The position numbers and the translations under genes are program-made. From assembly GCA_013388605.1 (NCBI GenBank), contig JACAEY010000091.1:1-42774 (forward strand): 42,774 nucleotides of DNA, in the 5' to 3' direction. How positions within the stretch are numbered: the first letter of the stretch is position 1; each line of letters starts with the position of its first letter. The notes below the pieces were generated by a model that saw only the letters and a program-made list of their open reading frames with translations, ran no database searches and was not told where the DNA came from. The DNA comes from Nitrospirota bacterium (lineage in GTDB: Bacteria; Nitrospirota; Thermodesulfovibrionia; Thermodesulfovibrionales; SM23-35). Of this stretch, positions 10,118 through 18,283 are shown one piece after another.

Positions 10118-10143
10118 ATTTTTATTATTGATCTAATAAAAAT
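10118..10143 (-). promoter_or_regulatory. Inverted repeat upstream of glnA
   Basis: A perfect 10-bp inverted repeat, ATTTTTATTA-ttgatc-TAATAAAAAT, ends 27 nt before the glnA start. It is all A/T in the arms and could be an operator or a hairpin in the 5' UTR. No sigma-54 (TGGCAC-N5-TTGC) site is visible nearby. Confidence 0.4.
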
Positions 10144-10219
10144 AATAATATCATTCTTATTAAAAAAATTCCTTATGAATATTCTTTTCTGGCCACAGTT
10201 TAAAAATTAATATTTTCTA

Positions 10220-10247
10220 TTGACATATTAACCCTTTTATCTATAAA
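10220..10247 (+). promoter_or_regulatory. Sigma-70-type promoter for sixA
   Basis: TTGACA (10220-10225) and TATAAA (10242-10247) are separated by 16 bp, giving a start site near 10254 and a leader of about 23 nt before the sixA ATG. Confidence 0.65.
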
Positions 10248-10276
10248 TTTTTATAATTCTTTCAGTTGGGGTATCT

Positions 10277-10741
10277 ATGATACTTTATCTTGTTCAACAT
10301 GGGGATGCAAAAAAAGAAGAGGAAGATCCTTCAAGACCTCTTTCTGAGAAGGGTCTTAAAGATGTTAAAGCTGTTGCATCCTATATATCAAGACTAAATA
10401 TTGAACTTGAAGAAATCCTTCATAGTGGAAAATTGAGAGCAAAGCAGACCGCAGAAATATTCGCCGAGAAAATGAAGATTTCTAAGGGTATTTCAGAAAC
10501 AGACGGACTTGCCCCTCTTGATGATCCTGTTATATGGGCAGAAAGACTAATTAATAAAACAGACTCCACTATGCTTGTTGGACATCTTCCTCATCTCGGA
10601 AAGCTCACATCTTTACTCCTCTGTAATGATAAAGAAAAAAATCCTGTAGCCTTTAAAATGGGAGGCATTGTTTGTTTGAAAAGGTATGATAAAGGGTGGT
10701 CATTGCAATGGATGATAACACCCGAAATTTTAATTCCGTAA
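10277..10741 (+). CDS. sixA: SixA-like phosphohistidine phosphatase
   Basis: This 154-residue histidine-phosphatase-superfamily protein fits the SixA length and pattern: YLVQHGDA at the N-terminus, SRPLSEKG, the second Arg/His region HSGKLRAKQTAE and the C-terminal catalytic VGHLPHL. SixA removes phosphate from phosphohistidine, for example on HPt domains or PTS proteins. The usual RHG reads QHG, with Arg replaced by Gln, a variant seen in some SixA-like proteins. It has its own consensus promoter. It ends 1 nt before the stop of the convergent K+ channel gene. Confidence 0.88.
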   Translation: MILYLVQHGDAKKEEEDPSRPLSEKGLKDVKAVASYISRLNIELEEILHSGKLRAKQTAEIFAEKMKISKGISETDGLAPLDDPVIWAERLINKTDSTMLVGHLPHLGKLTSLLLCNDKEKNPVAFKMGGIVCLKRYDKGWSLQWMITPEILIP

Positions 10742-10742
10742 C

Positions 10743-11741
10743 TTATTTCTTAGCCATCACTTTCTCTTCAAGTACCTTTAACTTTGATACCTCTCCGAGT
10801 ACTATCAGTGTGTCCCCAGATTTAATAGTAGTTCGAAAAGTAGGATTGAATTTCATTTCACCGGTAGCTCTCTTTATGGCAACTATTATAATACCTAACT
10901 CTCTTCCTATACCACATTGATCCAGTGTAAGTCCTATAAGCCCGGAACCTTCTAAAATAGGTATCTCTTCTATCTGGAGATCTATATTGCCTGTTTTTGT
11001 AGCAAACTCTATAAAATCTACTACAGCGGGCTTGAGAACTGTATGGGCAATCCTTAATCCACCAATATGATATGGTGAAACAACCCTATCAGCACCAGCT
11101 CTTAGTAATTTTTGTTCTGAGCCTTCTTCCCCTGCTCTTGCAACTATGAATAGATTCGGGTTTAATTCTCTTGAACTTAAGACCACATAAAGGTTTTCTG
11201 CATCAGTAGGTAGAACCGTTATTAAACCTTTTGCCCTTTCTATTCCACACTCTTTCAGAGTTTCATCCTGAGTTGCATCACCTTCAAGGATTAGTAAATC
11301 TTCCTTTTCGCGCATAATAGGATTTTTCTCAATAGCAATAAAATTAATACCCTTGTTTTTCAATTCTTTTGCTATTATCTTTCCCATCCTACCAAAACCA
11401 CAGATTATGTAGTGCTCTTTCAATTCTTTAATTCTCTTTTCCAATCTACTCCTCCCAAATAATTCTTGAAGTTCACCTTCTAAGATAAAACGAGCACCTG
11501 CACTGAGCGAATAAAGAACAGTGCCAACACCGCCTATTATAAGGAAAATAGTAAATATCCTTCCAGAAGAAGATAATCCGCTCAACTCACTATAACCAAC
11601 TGTGCTGAGGGTTATTATAGTCATATATAAAGAGTCAAAAAAACTCCATCCCTCAATTAACATGTAACCTGATGTGCCTGCTAAAACAATAATAGTTACA
11701 AGTAATATAACAGGTAAAAATCTTTTCCAGAGTTTTCCCAG
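10743..11741 (-). CDS. K+ channel with RCK/TrkA domains
   Basis: This is a two-TM potassium channel fused to a cytosolic RCK (TrkA-N plus TrkA-C) regulator, similar to MthK. The selectivity-filter helix reads TLSTVGYSEL; the Rossmann site is YIICGFGRMGKIIA; the TrkA-C domain follows from about EGSGLIG. The track starts at an internal Met that would delete TM1. Translating upstream in frame recovers WKRFLPVILLVTIIVLAG, a clear TM1, but no ATG/GTG/TTG precedes it before the in-frame stop. The CTG at 11741, behind AAGAAGGTGAGGG, is the best start candidate and gives 332 aa. Start confidence is moderate; identity confidence is high. Confidence 0.9.
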   Translation of the reverse strand: MGKLWKRFLPVILLVTIIVLAGTSGYMLIEGWSFFDSLYMTIITLSTVGYSELSGLSSSGRIFTIFLIIGGVGTVLYSLSAGARFILEGELQELFGRSRLEKRIKELKEHYIICGFGRMGKIIAKELKNKGINFIAIEKNPIMREKEDLLILEGDATQDETLKECGIERAKGLITVLPTDAENLYVVLSSRELNPNLFIVARAGEEGSEQKLLRAGADRVVSPYHIGGLRIAHTVLKPAVVDFIEFATKTGNIDLQIEEIPILEGSGLIGLTLDQCGIGRELGIIIVAIKRATGEMKFNPTFRTTIKSGDTLIVLGEVSKLKVLEEKVMAKK

Positions 11742-11759
11742 ATATCCCTCACCTTCTTT

Positions 11760-12046
11760 TTATTCAAATGAATTTTATATACATTTTATCACCAGATACA
11801 TTTTCCTATCCATTTTTTAACCCTTACAAAGCATTTAAGATCTAAAATAAATATGGACTTAATATTACAAAAAATTAAAGATTATATCCAAAAGGTTAAA
11901 AAAAGTAATAAAGTCCTCACGATGGGATGTTTTTATGTATATGATAGTTTTATATTATTATATTTAAGATTATGTAATCCTTGATTCCTTTTTACAAACT
12001 AAATTGGAGGAGAGCCTTTCATTACTAACACAAAAAAGGAGGCGTT
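11760..12046. other. AT-rich gap between divergent genes
   Basis: This gap separates the K+ channel and the flavin reductase, which are divergent. A plus-strand 43-codon ATG frame (MDLILQKIKDY...) has no ribosome-binding site and is not called. The promoters of both genes probably lie here, but no clear -35/-10 pair stands out. Confidence 0.35.
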
Positions 12047-12517
12047 ATGGATAGGGAGAAGATAGATGAGGTTTTTAAAAAGGTAACAAATGGTGTTTAT
12101 ATAGTCACTACAAAATACGATAATAAAATAAATGGAATGACAGCTGCCTGGGTAACCAGGGTATCTTTTGTGCCCCCATTAGTTCTAATATCTATAGGGA
12201 AGACTCGTTTCAGTCATGACCTTATCAAAAATAGTGGTGTATTTGCAGTAAACATACTGAAAGAAGGACAGATAGAGATTGGAAAACACTTCGGTTTTCA
12301 ATCAGGAAGAAAGGTAGATAAATTTGCTAATATCCCCTATGATACAAAAACTACAGGTTCACCTATTCTCAAGGACCTCGCAGGGTACCTGGATTGTAAG
12401 GTTGTCTCCGCCTTTGAAGCAGGCGACCACACTGTATTTTTAGGAGAAGTTCTTGATGCCTCTTTAGATAAAGGAGCAAAGCCCCTTATTTATCGGAAAG
12501 AGGAATTTTTTGGTTAA
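12047..12517 (+). CDS. Flavin reductase-like FMN-binding protein
   Basis: This 156-residue protein matches the flavin-reductase/flavoredoxin split-barrel family. It has NGVYIVTTKYDNKINGMTAAW (flavin-binding start), SFVPPLVLISIGKTRFSHDLI, FAVNILKEGQ, and the late GDHTVFLGEVLDA strand with its conserved His. Members bind FMN and reduce or shuttle electrons with NAD(P)H or protein partners. A near-perfect AAAAAGGAGG Shine-Dalgarno sits before the ATG, predicting strong translation. It is monocistronic. Confidence 0.92.
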   Translation: MDREKIDEVFKKVTNGVYIVTTKYDNKINGMTAAWVTRVSFVPPLVLISIGKTRFSHDLIKNSGVFAVNILKEGQIEIGKHFGFQSGRKVDKFANIPYDTKTTGSPILKDLAGYLDCKVVSAFEAGDHTVFLGEVLDASLDKGAKPLIYRKEEFFG

Positions 12518-12523
12518 CCTCTC

Positions 12524-13057
12524 TTAGAAACCATTTCCAAGTCCACTTGGCTGATCGGTTAAAAATGGTATTTTAAAAAAATCTGGAGTAAGTCTAATTT
12601 CAATAATAACCTTTTTACCTTTAGTCCTGTAATATATTTCGATAAGGTCATCCCTACCATACACAAAAGGACGGTATAGAGGTCTTATTTCATAACCAAT
12701 GACATTTCCATTTTCATCAATGATTTTACTAAACTGTGAACGCCAGTAAGCATTGTGAAAACTAACAAACTTTTTTGCTTCTTCCAAAGCATCTTTAGCA
12801 GAAATATCTTTTTTTATCCTATAATCAAACTCTGGTGCATATGGTTCAAATTCATAATAGTCTCCTCCAACATCAAGAAAGGCGACAGTTTCAAGGTCAT
12901 TAATATGCCGTCCTCCATACAGGATGAGAGAAAAAGTCCCTTTTGCTTCATTTTCAATTGCCTCTTTAGTTCTTAAAAATTTTGCGGATACCCCCTTTGC
13001 CTCAAATAAAAAAACTATTGAAATCATAATAATTAAAAGATACATACTTTTCTTCAT
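12524..13057 (-). CDS. Exported protein of unknown function
   Basis: The 177-residue product starts with a signal peptide (KKSMYLLIIMISIVFLFEAKGVSA) and is likely periplasmic. The mature region has alternating strands and aromatic residues (LYGGRHINDLETVAFLDVGGDYYEFEPYAPEFDY, GYEIRPLYRPF), with a run that may form a beta-sandwich, but I recognise no family. AGAGGTAG precedes the ATG. It is convergent with the flavin reductase, the two stops lying 6 nt apart. Confidence 0.7.
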   Translation of the reverse strand: MKKSMYLLIIMISIVFLFEAKGVSAKFLRTKEAIENEAKGTFSLILYGGRHINDLETVAFLDVGGDYYEFEPYAPEFDYRIKKDISAKDALEEAKKFVSFHNAYWRSQFSKIIDENGNVIGYEIRPLYRPFVYGRDDLIEIYYRTKGKKVIIEIRLTPDFFKIPFLTDQPSGLGNGF

Positions 13058-13147
13058 GTAAACTACCTCTCTGATAGGTTTATCATATCTTCTAAAATAT
13101 CATATTTTATTTAATAATGCATCTCATCTATAATTTTTGTTATATAA

Positions 13148-13774
13148 ATGGCTTCATCTGACCTTTATCTAAACAAAATAGATTTTTTAAAATATCTTGA
13201 TAATACTGATTGTACCCAATGTGGTGTTACTTCATGTCAGGAATTCATACTTGCCCTTAAACAAGGCTTCAGAAAACCTCGGGATTGTCCCTTTCTCAAC
13301 GAAAATAAGGTATATGCCTTTGAAGTGGCACTTAATATCTCAAATTCATTACCCGAAGTACCTCTTCTCGTCCATCCGAGACCAAGTACAGTTGGAATTG
13401 TGGAATTAAATGGACCCAACCCTGACTCTTTAGTTCTTATTACCGGCAATAATGAATATACTGAAGAGATTTTGATGGCTGTCCTTGGAACAACAATATG
13501 CCCTTTTTATATTATATTTGTAGATACTGATGGAAACACTGTCGATATGGCAATGGTCTATAAGACTCTGACAGCAGAAAGAATATACAGGTCACTAAAA
13601 AATACAAGTATCAATGAAAAATCAGATAGAAAGGAATTAATTATCCCTGGTTTTGCCTCACCAATAAGAGAGGAGATTGAAATATGGACAGGTTGGAAAG
13701 TTCTAACAGGACCAATTTGCGCTGCTGAACTTCCACTCTTCCTCTCAGAAATATGGTTTCCACATAATGAGTAA
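13148..13774 (+). CDS. Small ACS/CODH corrinoid-type Fe-S protein
   Basis: The N-terminus has a four-cysteine 4Fe-4S motif like that of the AcsC/CdhE gamma subunit (Cys22, Cys25, Cys30, Cys47; TDCTQCGVTSC...DCPF). The remainder resembles the C-terminal part of that subunit: PNPDSLVLITGNNEYT, FIIFVDTDGNTVDMA, LIIPGFASPIREEIE and TGWKVLTGPICAAELPLFL. At 208 residues it is less than half the usual length, because the central TIM-barrel methyl-corrinoid module is missing. No CODH/ACS genes are nearby. It might deliver electrons to a corrinoid protein or act as a separate redox protein; this is inference. Confidence 0.72.
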   Translation: MASSDLYLNKIDFLKYLDNTDCTQCGVTSCQEFILALKQGFRKPRDCPFLNENKVYAFEVALNISNSLPEVPLLVHPRPSTVGIVELNGPNPDSLVLITGNNEYTEEILMAVLGTTICPFYIIFVDTDGNTVDMAMVYKTLTAERIYRSLKNTSINEKSDRKELIIPGFASPIREEIEIWTGWKVLTGPICAAELPLFLSEIWFPHNE

Positions 13775-13800
13775 AAATAATAAATGAGGTCTTATTATTT
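13775..13800 (+). terminator. Hairpin after Fe-S protein gene
   Basis: A 9-bp inverted repeat (AAATAATAA-atgaggtc... -TTATTATTT) begins 1 nt after the stop codon and is followed by tcttt. It is A/T-rich, so termination would be weak. Confidence 0.45.
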
Positions 13801-14020
13801 CTTTAAGATAATTACACACCTACATCCCTTATTTATTAAATCCTCAAGATCCTTGTTATTTAAATTATAATTTGACTAAGTTTCCTTCTGTCATTAAAGT
13901 AATAACGAAATTTACCCCATTAAAATCATATATTGAAGAGGAAATATATTCTCGAGTGCAAGAGAAGCTGCTGGGGTTTTATTTTATCTGGATTGAGCAG
14001 AAGAATTTTTTTATGCATCC

Positions 14021-14455
14021 TTATATCTCAAGTAATGAAAGTCCCGAGTTTGAGTCAAATCTCCTTTGAGCACTTATACCTTCTATCTCTATGATAATAA
14101 CTTCGAGGATAAGAAATGTTTCTGAAATGTCTCTAAGACATCCTACTTTAACAATATCCCTTTTTCCAAAGGCACCATGAAAATGCACCTTAGGAACATC
14201 ACCTTCCCAGAATATCGTCCCTATTCCAAGAACTTCATGACTCTCCTTTAGTTCCCTCAATATAGGTATCGGGGGTATCTCATCTCTTTCTGGACCAACA
14301 ACTATCCTGCCCTCTCTAATTCCTCCAAGGAGAAAGAATATTGCATTCTCTATATCTTCTTTTTTTACAAGCTCGCTTATACTCTTGAGAATCTCTTCCC
14401 TGTCTCCGAATTTAGCAACTACTATCCTTCCTGCTTTGCCTATCTGATATTTCAT
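14021..14455 (-). CDS. PPC (DUF296)-domain protein
   Basis: This 144-residue protein matches the plant-and-prokaryote-conserved (PPC/DUF296) domain. Typical elements are FFLLGGIREGRIVVGP, HEVLGIGTIFWEGDVPKVHFHGAFGKRD and a long hydrophobic strand ETFLILEVIIIEIEG. The histidines of VHFHGAF are the conserved metal-site residues. The domain forms trimers; in plants it accompanies AT-hooks, but stand-alone prokaryotic members have no established function. Its ATG overlaps the upstream HD gene's stop by 4 nt (ATGA), so the two are translationally coupled. Confidence 0.9.
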   Translation of the reverse strand: MKYQIGKAGRIVVAKFGDREEILKSISELVKKEDIENAIFFLLGGIREGRIVVGPERDEIPPIPILRELKESHEVLGIGTIFWEGDVPKVHFHGAFGKRDIVKVGCLRDISETFLILEVIIIEIEGISAQRRFDSNSGLSLLEI

Positions 14456-15243
14456 AATTCCTCCATAAATCTCTTTTTAACATATTTATTTAAAACTGAA
14501 GACATCTTTTTTATATTTTCATCCTGTGGTAAGTAAGAGATTATTCTGTCTATGTATTCACGTTCTGAAAGCAACCTATAAGAAGTTTTAAAATTTAGGT
14601 CATATACCCATGACAGATGCATGATCTTGAAATCATTCATGCTTTTTAATTTAGACTGGGGAACAACCTGCCCTTTATAAATATAAGAAAGTATATCTAC
14701 TGAATAATCTGATCTCTCAGGAAGTCCCAGACCTGCTGCAGATGCCCTTTCCTCTTCAGAAGAATTATAATAGTCAATAAAAACCCTCCAGATATCAAGT
14801 TTATCCGCATCACGTATCAATTCAATAAAGAATTCCATCCGTTCTTTCTCTTTTGGGGGAATTGAAAAGACATTATGGAATCTAACTGCCTTAATAATAA
14901 TTTTCTTTTCATCTTCTGTAAGATTTTTGAGAATGTTTTCTTTAATTATGGTTTGAGCTCCAAGGTAACCATGATTGACGGAGAATTGATCCTTAAAGGT
15001 TTTATATTTTGCATACTGTGGGAATCTCCCTATATCATGAAAAAGGGCAATCGTTTCAGCTAATATAATTTCTTCATCGGTGAGTCCAAGATCTTTTGAT
15101 ATCTCAACTATATTTTCGCATACCTTAAAGGTATGTACTTCCTTAAGATAAATATTCCTTTGGTCATCAGGGTTTGTTGAATAGTAGGACCTTACAAAAT
15201 TGACAAACCAATTTTTTAAAAAATCTAAATCAAATTTGGTCAT
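14452..15243 (-). CDS. HD-domain phosphohydrolase
   Basis: This 263-residue HD-superfamily protein contains ETIALFHDIGRFPQ (the HD metal pair), an upstream conserved His in the KEVHTFKVCENI helix, AVRFHNVFSIPP and IRDADKLDIWRVF with the final Asp. Such proteins hydrolyse phosphate esters of nucleotides; the actual substrate is unknown. It is coupled to the PPC-domain gene downstream by an ATGA overlap, suggesting a shared function. Confidence 0.88.
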   Translation of the reverse strand: MTKFDLDFLKNWFVNFVRSYYSTNPDDQRNIYLKEVHTFKVCENIVEISKDLGLTDEEIILAETIALFHDIGRFPQYAKYKTFKDQFSVNHGYLGAQTIIKENILKNLTEDEKKIIIKAVRFHNVFSIPPKEKERMEFFIELIRDADKLDIWRVFIDYYNSSEEERASAAGLGLPERSDYSVDILSYIYKGQVVPQSKLKSMNDFKIMHLSWVYDLNFKTSYRLLSEREYIDRIISYLPQDENIKKMSSVLNKYVKKRFMEEL

Positions 15244-15315
15244 ATAATGTTAATTTGTATTTACTCATAATAGTCAAGATATTCTGAAATATGAGTGGTA
15301 ATTTTGTCACAAAAA

Positions 15316-16194
15316 TTAAAGCAGCCCGTCAGGTAGTTTGGTTATTTCTTTATAGGCAAAAACAGGACCATCTTTGCATACAAACTTACTGCCATGTTGA
15401 CAATGACCACACTGGGCTATCCCACATTTCATCCTTCTCTCCAGGGAAACATATACTCTTGATGGGAGAAATCCTCTAAAAAAAAGACCCTTTGATACAA
15501 ATAGCATCATTATTTCAGGACCACATATAAAAGCATAGGCATTTAAAGGATTTACAGTAGATTTATCTATAAATTTTGTAACCATTCCAACATCATAATT
15601 CCATTTCATATTAAGGGGAATTTCATCAACGGTCAGAAATACCTCGATATCTTTTCTCCATGTCTCAATTTCATCCATGAAAATAATATTATCAGGTGAC
15701 CTTGAACCATAAATAACTGTTACTTTTCCAAAGAAATTCCTCATTTTAACTATCTCATGTATTACTGGTCTTAAGGGGGCAAGTCCAACCCCTCCTGCAA
15801 CTATAAGGACATCGTTACCACTTTGCATATCTAATGGCCAATGAGTACCATATGGTCCACGAAAATGTATCTCATCACCTATCTTAAATCTTTCCAGAAA
15901 CTTTGTTACCCTTCCAACTCCCTTGATTGTATGCTGGAAAATGCCATCAGTTACAGAAGAACTGAGAGATATTGGTGCTTCTCCAACACCTGGATAACCA
16001 ACCATGTTGAACTGACCGGGCTTGGCTGTGTATGCAGCGTCCTTTGAAAGGAGTGTGTAAGTTTTCGTATCTGCCGTTTCTATTTTTATATCTATAATTT
16101 GTGCTTTAAAAGGGAAAAGTGGTGTTTTCAATGTAGAGGGTTCCTTTGAATCTCTTTTACCATCTCTGTTAGATCTATCTTTGTAGGACACCAT
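15316..16194 (-). CDS. FAD/NAD reductase subunit, HydG/AsrB-like
   Basis: This is an iron-sulfur flavoprotein of the sulfhydrogenase-gamma/anaerobic sulfite reductase B group. It has an FAD-binding barrel (AKPGQFNMVGYPGVGEAPISLSSS), an NAD-binding half (DVLIVAGGVGLAPLRPVIHE, VIYGSRSP, AFICGPEIMM) and a C-terminal 2Fe-2S cluster motif (CGIAQCGHCQHGSKFVCKDGPVF). It moves electrons between NAD(P)H and its partner subunit. The track starts at 16212; the ATG at 16194 has AGGTG at better spacing. Either way it overlaps the upstream beta-subunit gene by more than 60 nt. No hydrogenase catalytic subunit follows. Confidence 0.9.
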   Translation of the reverse strand: MVSYKDRSNRDGKRDSKEPSTLKTPLFPFKAQIIDIKIETADTKTYTLLSKDAAYTAKPGQFNMVGYPGVGEAPISLSSSVTDGIFQHTIKGVGRVTKFLERFKIGDEIHFRGPYGTHWPLDMQSGNDVLIVAGGVGLAPLRPVIHEIVKMRNFFGKVTVIYGSRSPDNIIFMDEIETWRKDIEVFLTVDEIPLNMKWNYDVGMVTKFIDKSTVNPLNAYAFICGPEIMMLFVSKGLFFRGFLPSRVYVSLERRMKCGIAQCGHCQHGSKFVCKDGPVFAYKEITKLPDGLL

Positions 16195-17198
16195 GTTATA
16201 CACCTGCCACATCCAACAGTCTTAATCAGACCATACTGAGATGTATAATTTAAATTATGTATTACAAACTGTCTCAGACGTGATGCCCTTCTCTGCCTGT
16301 AATTTCCTCCATGTACTTCAGCGAACTTAAAATCCTGGCAAGCATCTAACTGTCTGAACCTTCTTATTTCTTTCAGATTGATACTCATTTCATCAACAAT
16401 GTCATAACAGAAACATGTGGGACAGACCATAACACAATTGGAACAAGAAAGGCATTTTTCGTCAGCAGTTAAAATCCATACTGGATGATTAAGGTTTTTA
16501 AAGAAGAGTTCATCAAGACCATTTATATCAATAGATTTTCTAAAACTCTTCAGGAGTGCTTCTTCTTTATCAGACTTAAGTTTAAATATATCAGGATATG
16601 CTTCTTTTCCCTTTATATTAAAAATCTGAGATGCTTTTAAACTTTTAAGCTCTACGAGATATTCATCACCAAGATCAGTTAAAACTATGTCATACCCTGA
16701 CTGAACCTTAAGATAGGGACCTGTGCCAACAGACGAGCAGAAACAATTCTCTAATACCTTTGTGCAATTAAGTGCAATCAGAAGAGTATTTTCCCTTCTT
16801 ATCTTATAGTAAGGGTCTATAAAGTCACCGAGAAAAACCCTGTCAAGATAGAGTATTGAATGTATATCACAGGGATGGATACCAACAATTATCTGTTTTT
16901 CAACTCCATATCTGATCTCCTCTATAGAGATACCTGATTCTATCCTGAATCTTAAAACATCCTCTTTTGGTTTGTAAATAAACATCTTTCCAGGAGACAA
17001 CATCGTTGTAGAATAATCCATGTAGAGATCTGAAGCAGAAGATATTTCTCTGAAGGCATAATGATTCTTTTCTTTTACAGGTCCAAAAACCCTGTATTCA
17101 CGCCTCAGGGTATCTATAAATTCGAAGAAAATATCTTTTTTGATTAAAAAATCAGAATTTTGGAAAGTGTTTTCCCCAGTCATACCACTTCCAGACAT
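16128..17198 (-). CDS. 4Fe-4S subunit, HydB/AsrA-like
   Basis: This is a 356-residue electron-transfer subunit of the sulfhydrogenase-beta/AsrA type. The C-terminus has two cluster motifs, CLSCSNCVMVCPTCFCYD and VGCGRCITWCPTKIDL. The N-terminal two thirds match the family (GIHPCDIHSILYLDRVFLGDF, CTKVLENCFCSSVGTGP). It would pass electrons between the gamma subunit's flavin and a catalytic partner. The start overlaps the upstream GAF gene by 47 nt; an alternative ATG lies 15 nt downstream. The order GAF-beta-gamma usually continues with NiFe hydrogenase genes in related lineages, but here it does not. Confidence 0.9.
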   Translation of the reverse strand: MSGSGMTGENTFQNSDFLIKKDIFFEFIDTLRREYRVFGPVKEKNHYAFREISSASDLYMDYSTTMLSPGKMFIYKPKEDVLRFRIESGISIEEIRYGVEKQIIVGIHPCDIHSILYLDRVFLGDFIDPYYKIRRENTLLIALNCTKVLENCFCSSVGTGPYLKVQSGYDIVLTDLGDEYLVELKSLKASQIFNIKGKEAYPDIFKLKSDKEEALLKSFRKSIDINGLDELFFKNLNHPVWILTADEKCLSCSNCVMVCPTCFCYDIVDEMSINLKEIRRFRQLDACQDFKFAEVHGGNYRQRRASRLRQFVIHNLNYTSQYGLIKTVGCGRCITWCPTKIDLTEMVKEIQRNPLH

Positions 17199-18213
17199 CT
17201 TTTGTTAACTCTTCATATTCCTGCTTGATATGTTCAAAAAGGCGTGCATTTTCTATTGCTACAGCTCCATTGCTTGCAAGTGCAGAAGTGAAATCTATCT
17301 CCATTGAAGTGAAAGAATAGGGATTGGAAGCATAAACCCTGAGAACACCTATCACTGTTCCTCTGATACTTAACGGCACTGAAAGTATTGCCATAATACC
17401 TTCTCTGGTAATTTCCTCAGGATACTGAAGTCTTCCATCCTTAGAGACGTCTGAAACAATCACAGGCTTTCCTTCCATGCATTCTTTGTCTATGGAACTT
17501 TTCTCTACTTCGACAGGACCTTTCTTTAAATATGCCTCGCTCAGACCATAAGTGGCTTTAACATCAAGATATTTTCGTTCAGTATCAAGGAGCCGTATAG
17601 ACGCAGCTTTAAAACCAAAAGACTTTGCTGCATTCTCAACAATTCCTGAGAGTACCTCATTTAGAGAAAGTGTGGAGCTTATAGAACGTGACACTTCTAT
17701 AAGTGTCTGCATGTGCTTCCATATCTGAGCCCTATCGACCATTATGCCACCAAGAGAAGCAAGAACCCGCAGTCTCTGAATCTCATTCTCTGTAAACTCG
17801 CGAATTTCCGAAGTATAAATCCTTATAACCCCAATAGATTTTTCCCTCACAGTAAGGGGGCAGCTCATAACAGACTTTATCCCTTCTTTTTTTGCTTCAT
17901 CAAGATAAAGAACATGGGGTTCTTTCATAATATCCTTTGTGCTGATACATTCTCCTGATATTACCTTCTTATCAATTGGGTGTTCCTCTAAAGGTACAGG
18001 TCCTTTCTCAAGATATGTTTTAGGCATCCCATAAGCAGCAACTATTTGAAGAGTTCTCGTCTTCTCATCGAAAAGTCTTATTGTGCAACCTTTTACTCCC
18101 ATCTGTTCTGTTACATTTTTTGCAAGAATATTGAGAGTTTTTTCAAGTTCATAAGAAGAAACAAGTTCTTCCATAAGCATACATATATCCAATAGTGGTT
18201 CCCCTTTTTTCAT
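17152..18213 (-). CDS. Tandem GAF-domain protein
   Basis: The 353-residue protein contains two GAF domains (about residues 20-165 and 185-335), each with a conserved internal pattern: a GCTIRLFDEKTRTL-type strand, AAYGMPKTYLEKGP / ATYGLSEAYLKKGP, a ID-K/E turn, and SVMSCPLTVREKSIGVIRIY / AILSVPLSIRGTVIGVLRVY. The near-duplicate halves indicate internal duplication. There is no output domain, so it probably senses a small ligand or redox state for the downstream electron-transfer subunits, which it overlaps by 47 nt; this is inference from operon structure. Confidence 0.9.
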   Translation of the reverse strand: MKKGEPLLDICMLMEELVSSYELEKTLNILAKNVTEQMGVKGCTIRLFDEKTRTLQIVAAYGMPKTYLEKGPVPLEEHPIDKKVISGECISTKDIMKEPHVLYLDEAKKEGIKSVMSCPLTVREKSIGVIRIYTSEIREFTENEIQRLRVLASLGGIMVDRAQIWKHMQTLIEVSRSISSTLSLNEVLSGIVENAAKSFGFKAASIRLLDTERKYLDVKATYGLSEAYLKKGPVEVEKSSIDKECMEGKPVIVSDVSKDGRLQYPEEITREGIMAILSVPLSIRGTVIGVLRVYASNPYSFTSMEIDFTSALASNGAVAIENARLFEHIKQEYEELTKDVWKWYDWGKHFPKF

Positions 18214-18283
18214 GTCTAAAAATTATCAGAGTGTAATAGTGATTGTCAAATTTCCTTTATATTAACTTTCATCATTCTAAGGA

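Noticed and set aside
10185-10205. tggccacagttt as a sigma-54 site for glnA
   Set aside because: Wrong strand and lacks the GC doublet spacing (TGGCAC-N5-TTGC) needed.
11850-11985. 43-codon plus-strand frame (MDLILQKIKDY...)
   Set aside because: Lies in AT-rich DNA without ribosome-binding site or homology that I recognise.
13872-14069. 65-aa plus-strand ORF between the Fe-S protein and PPC genes
   Set aside because: No ribosome-binding site, no recognised family, and its 3' part overlaps the well-supported PPC-domain gene.
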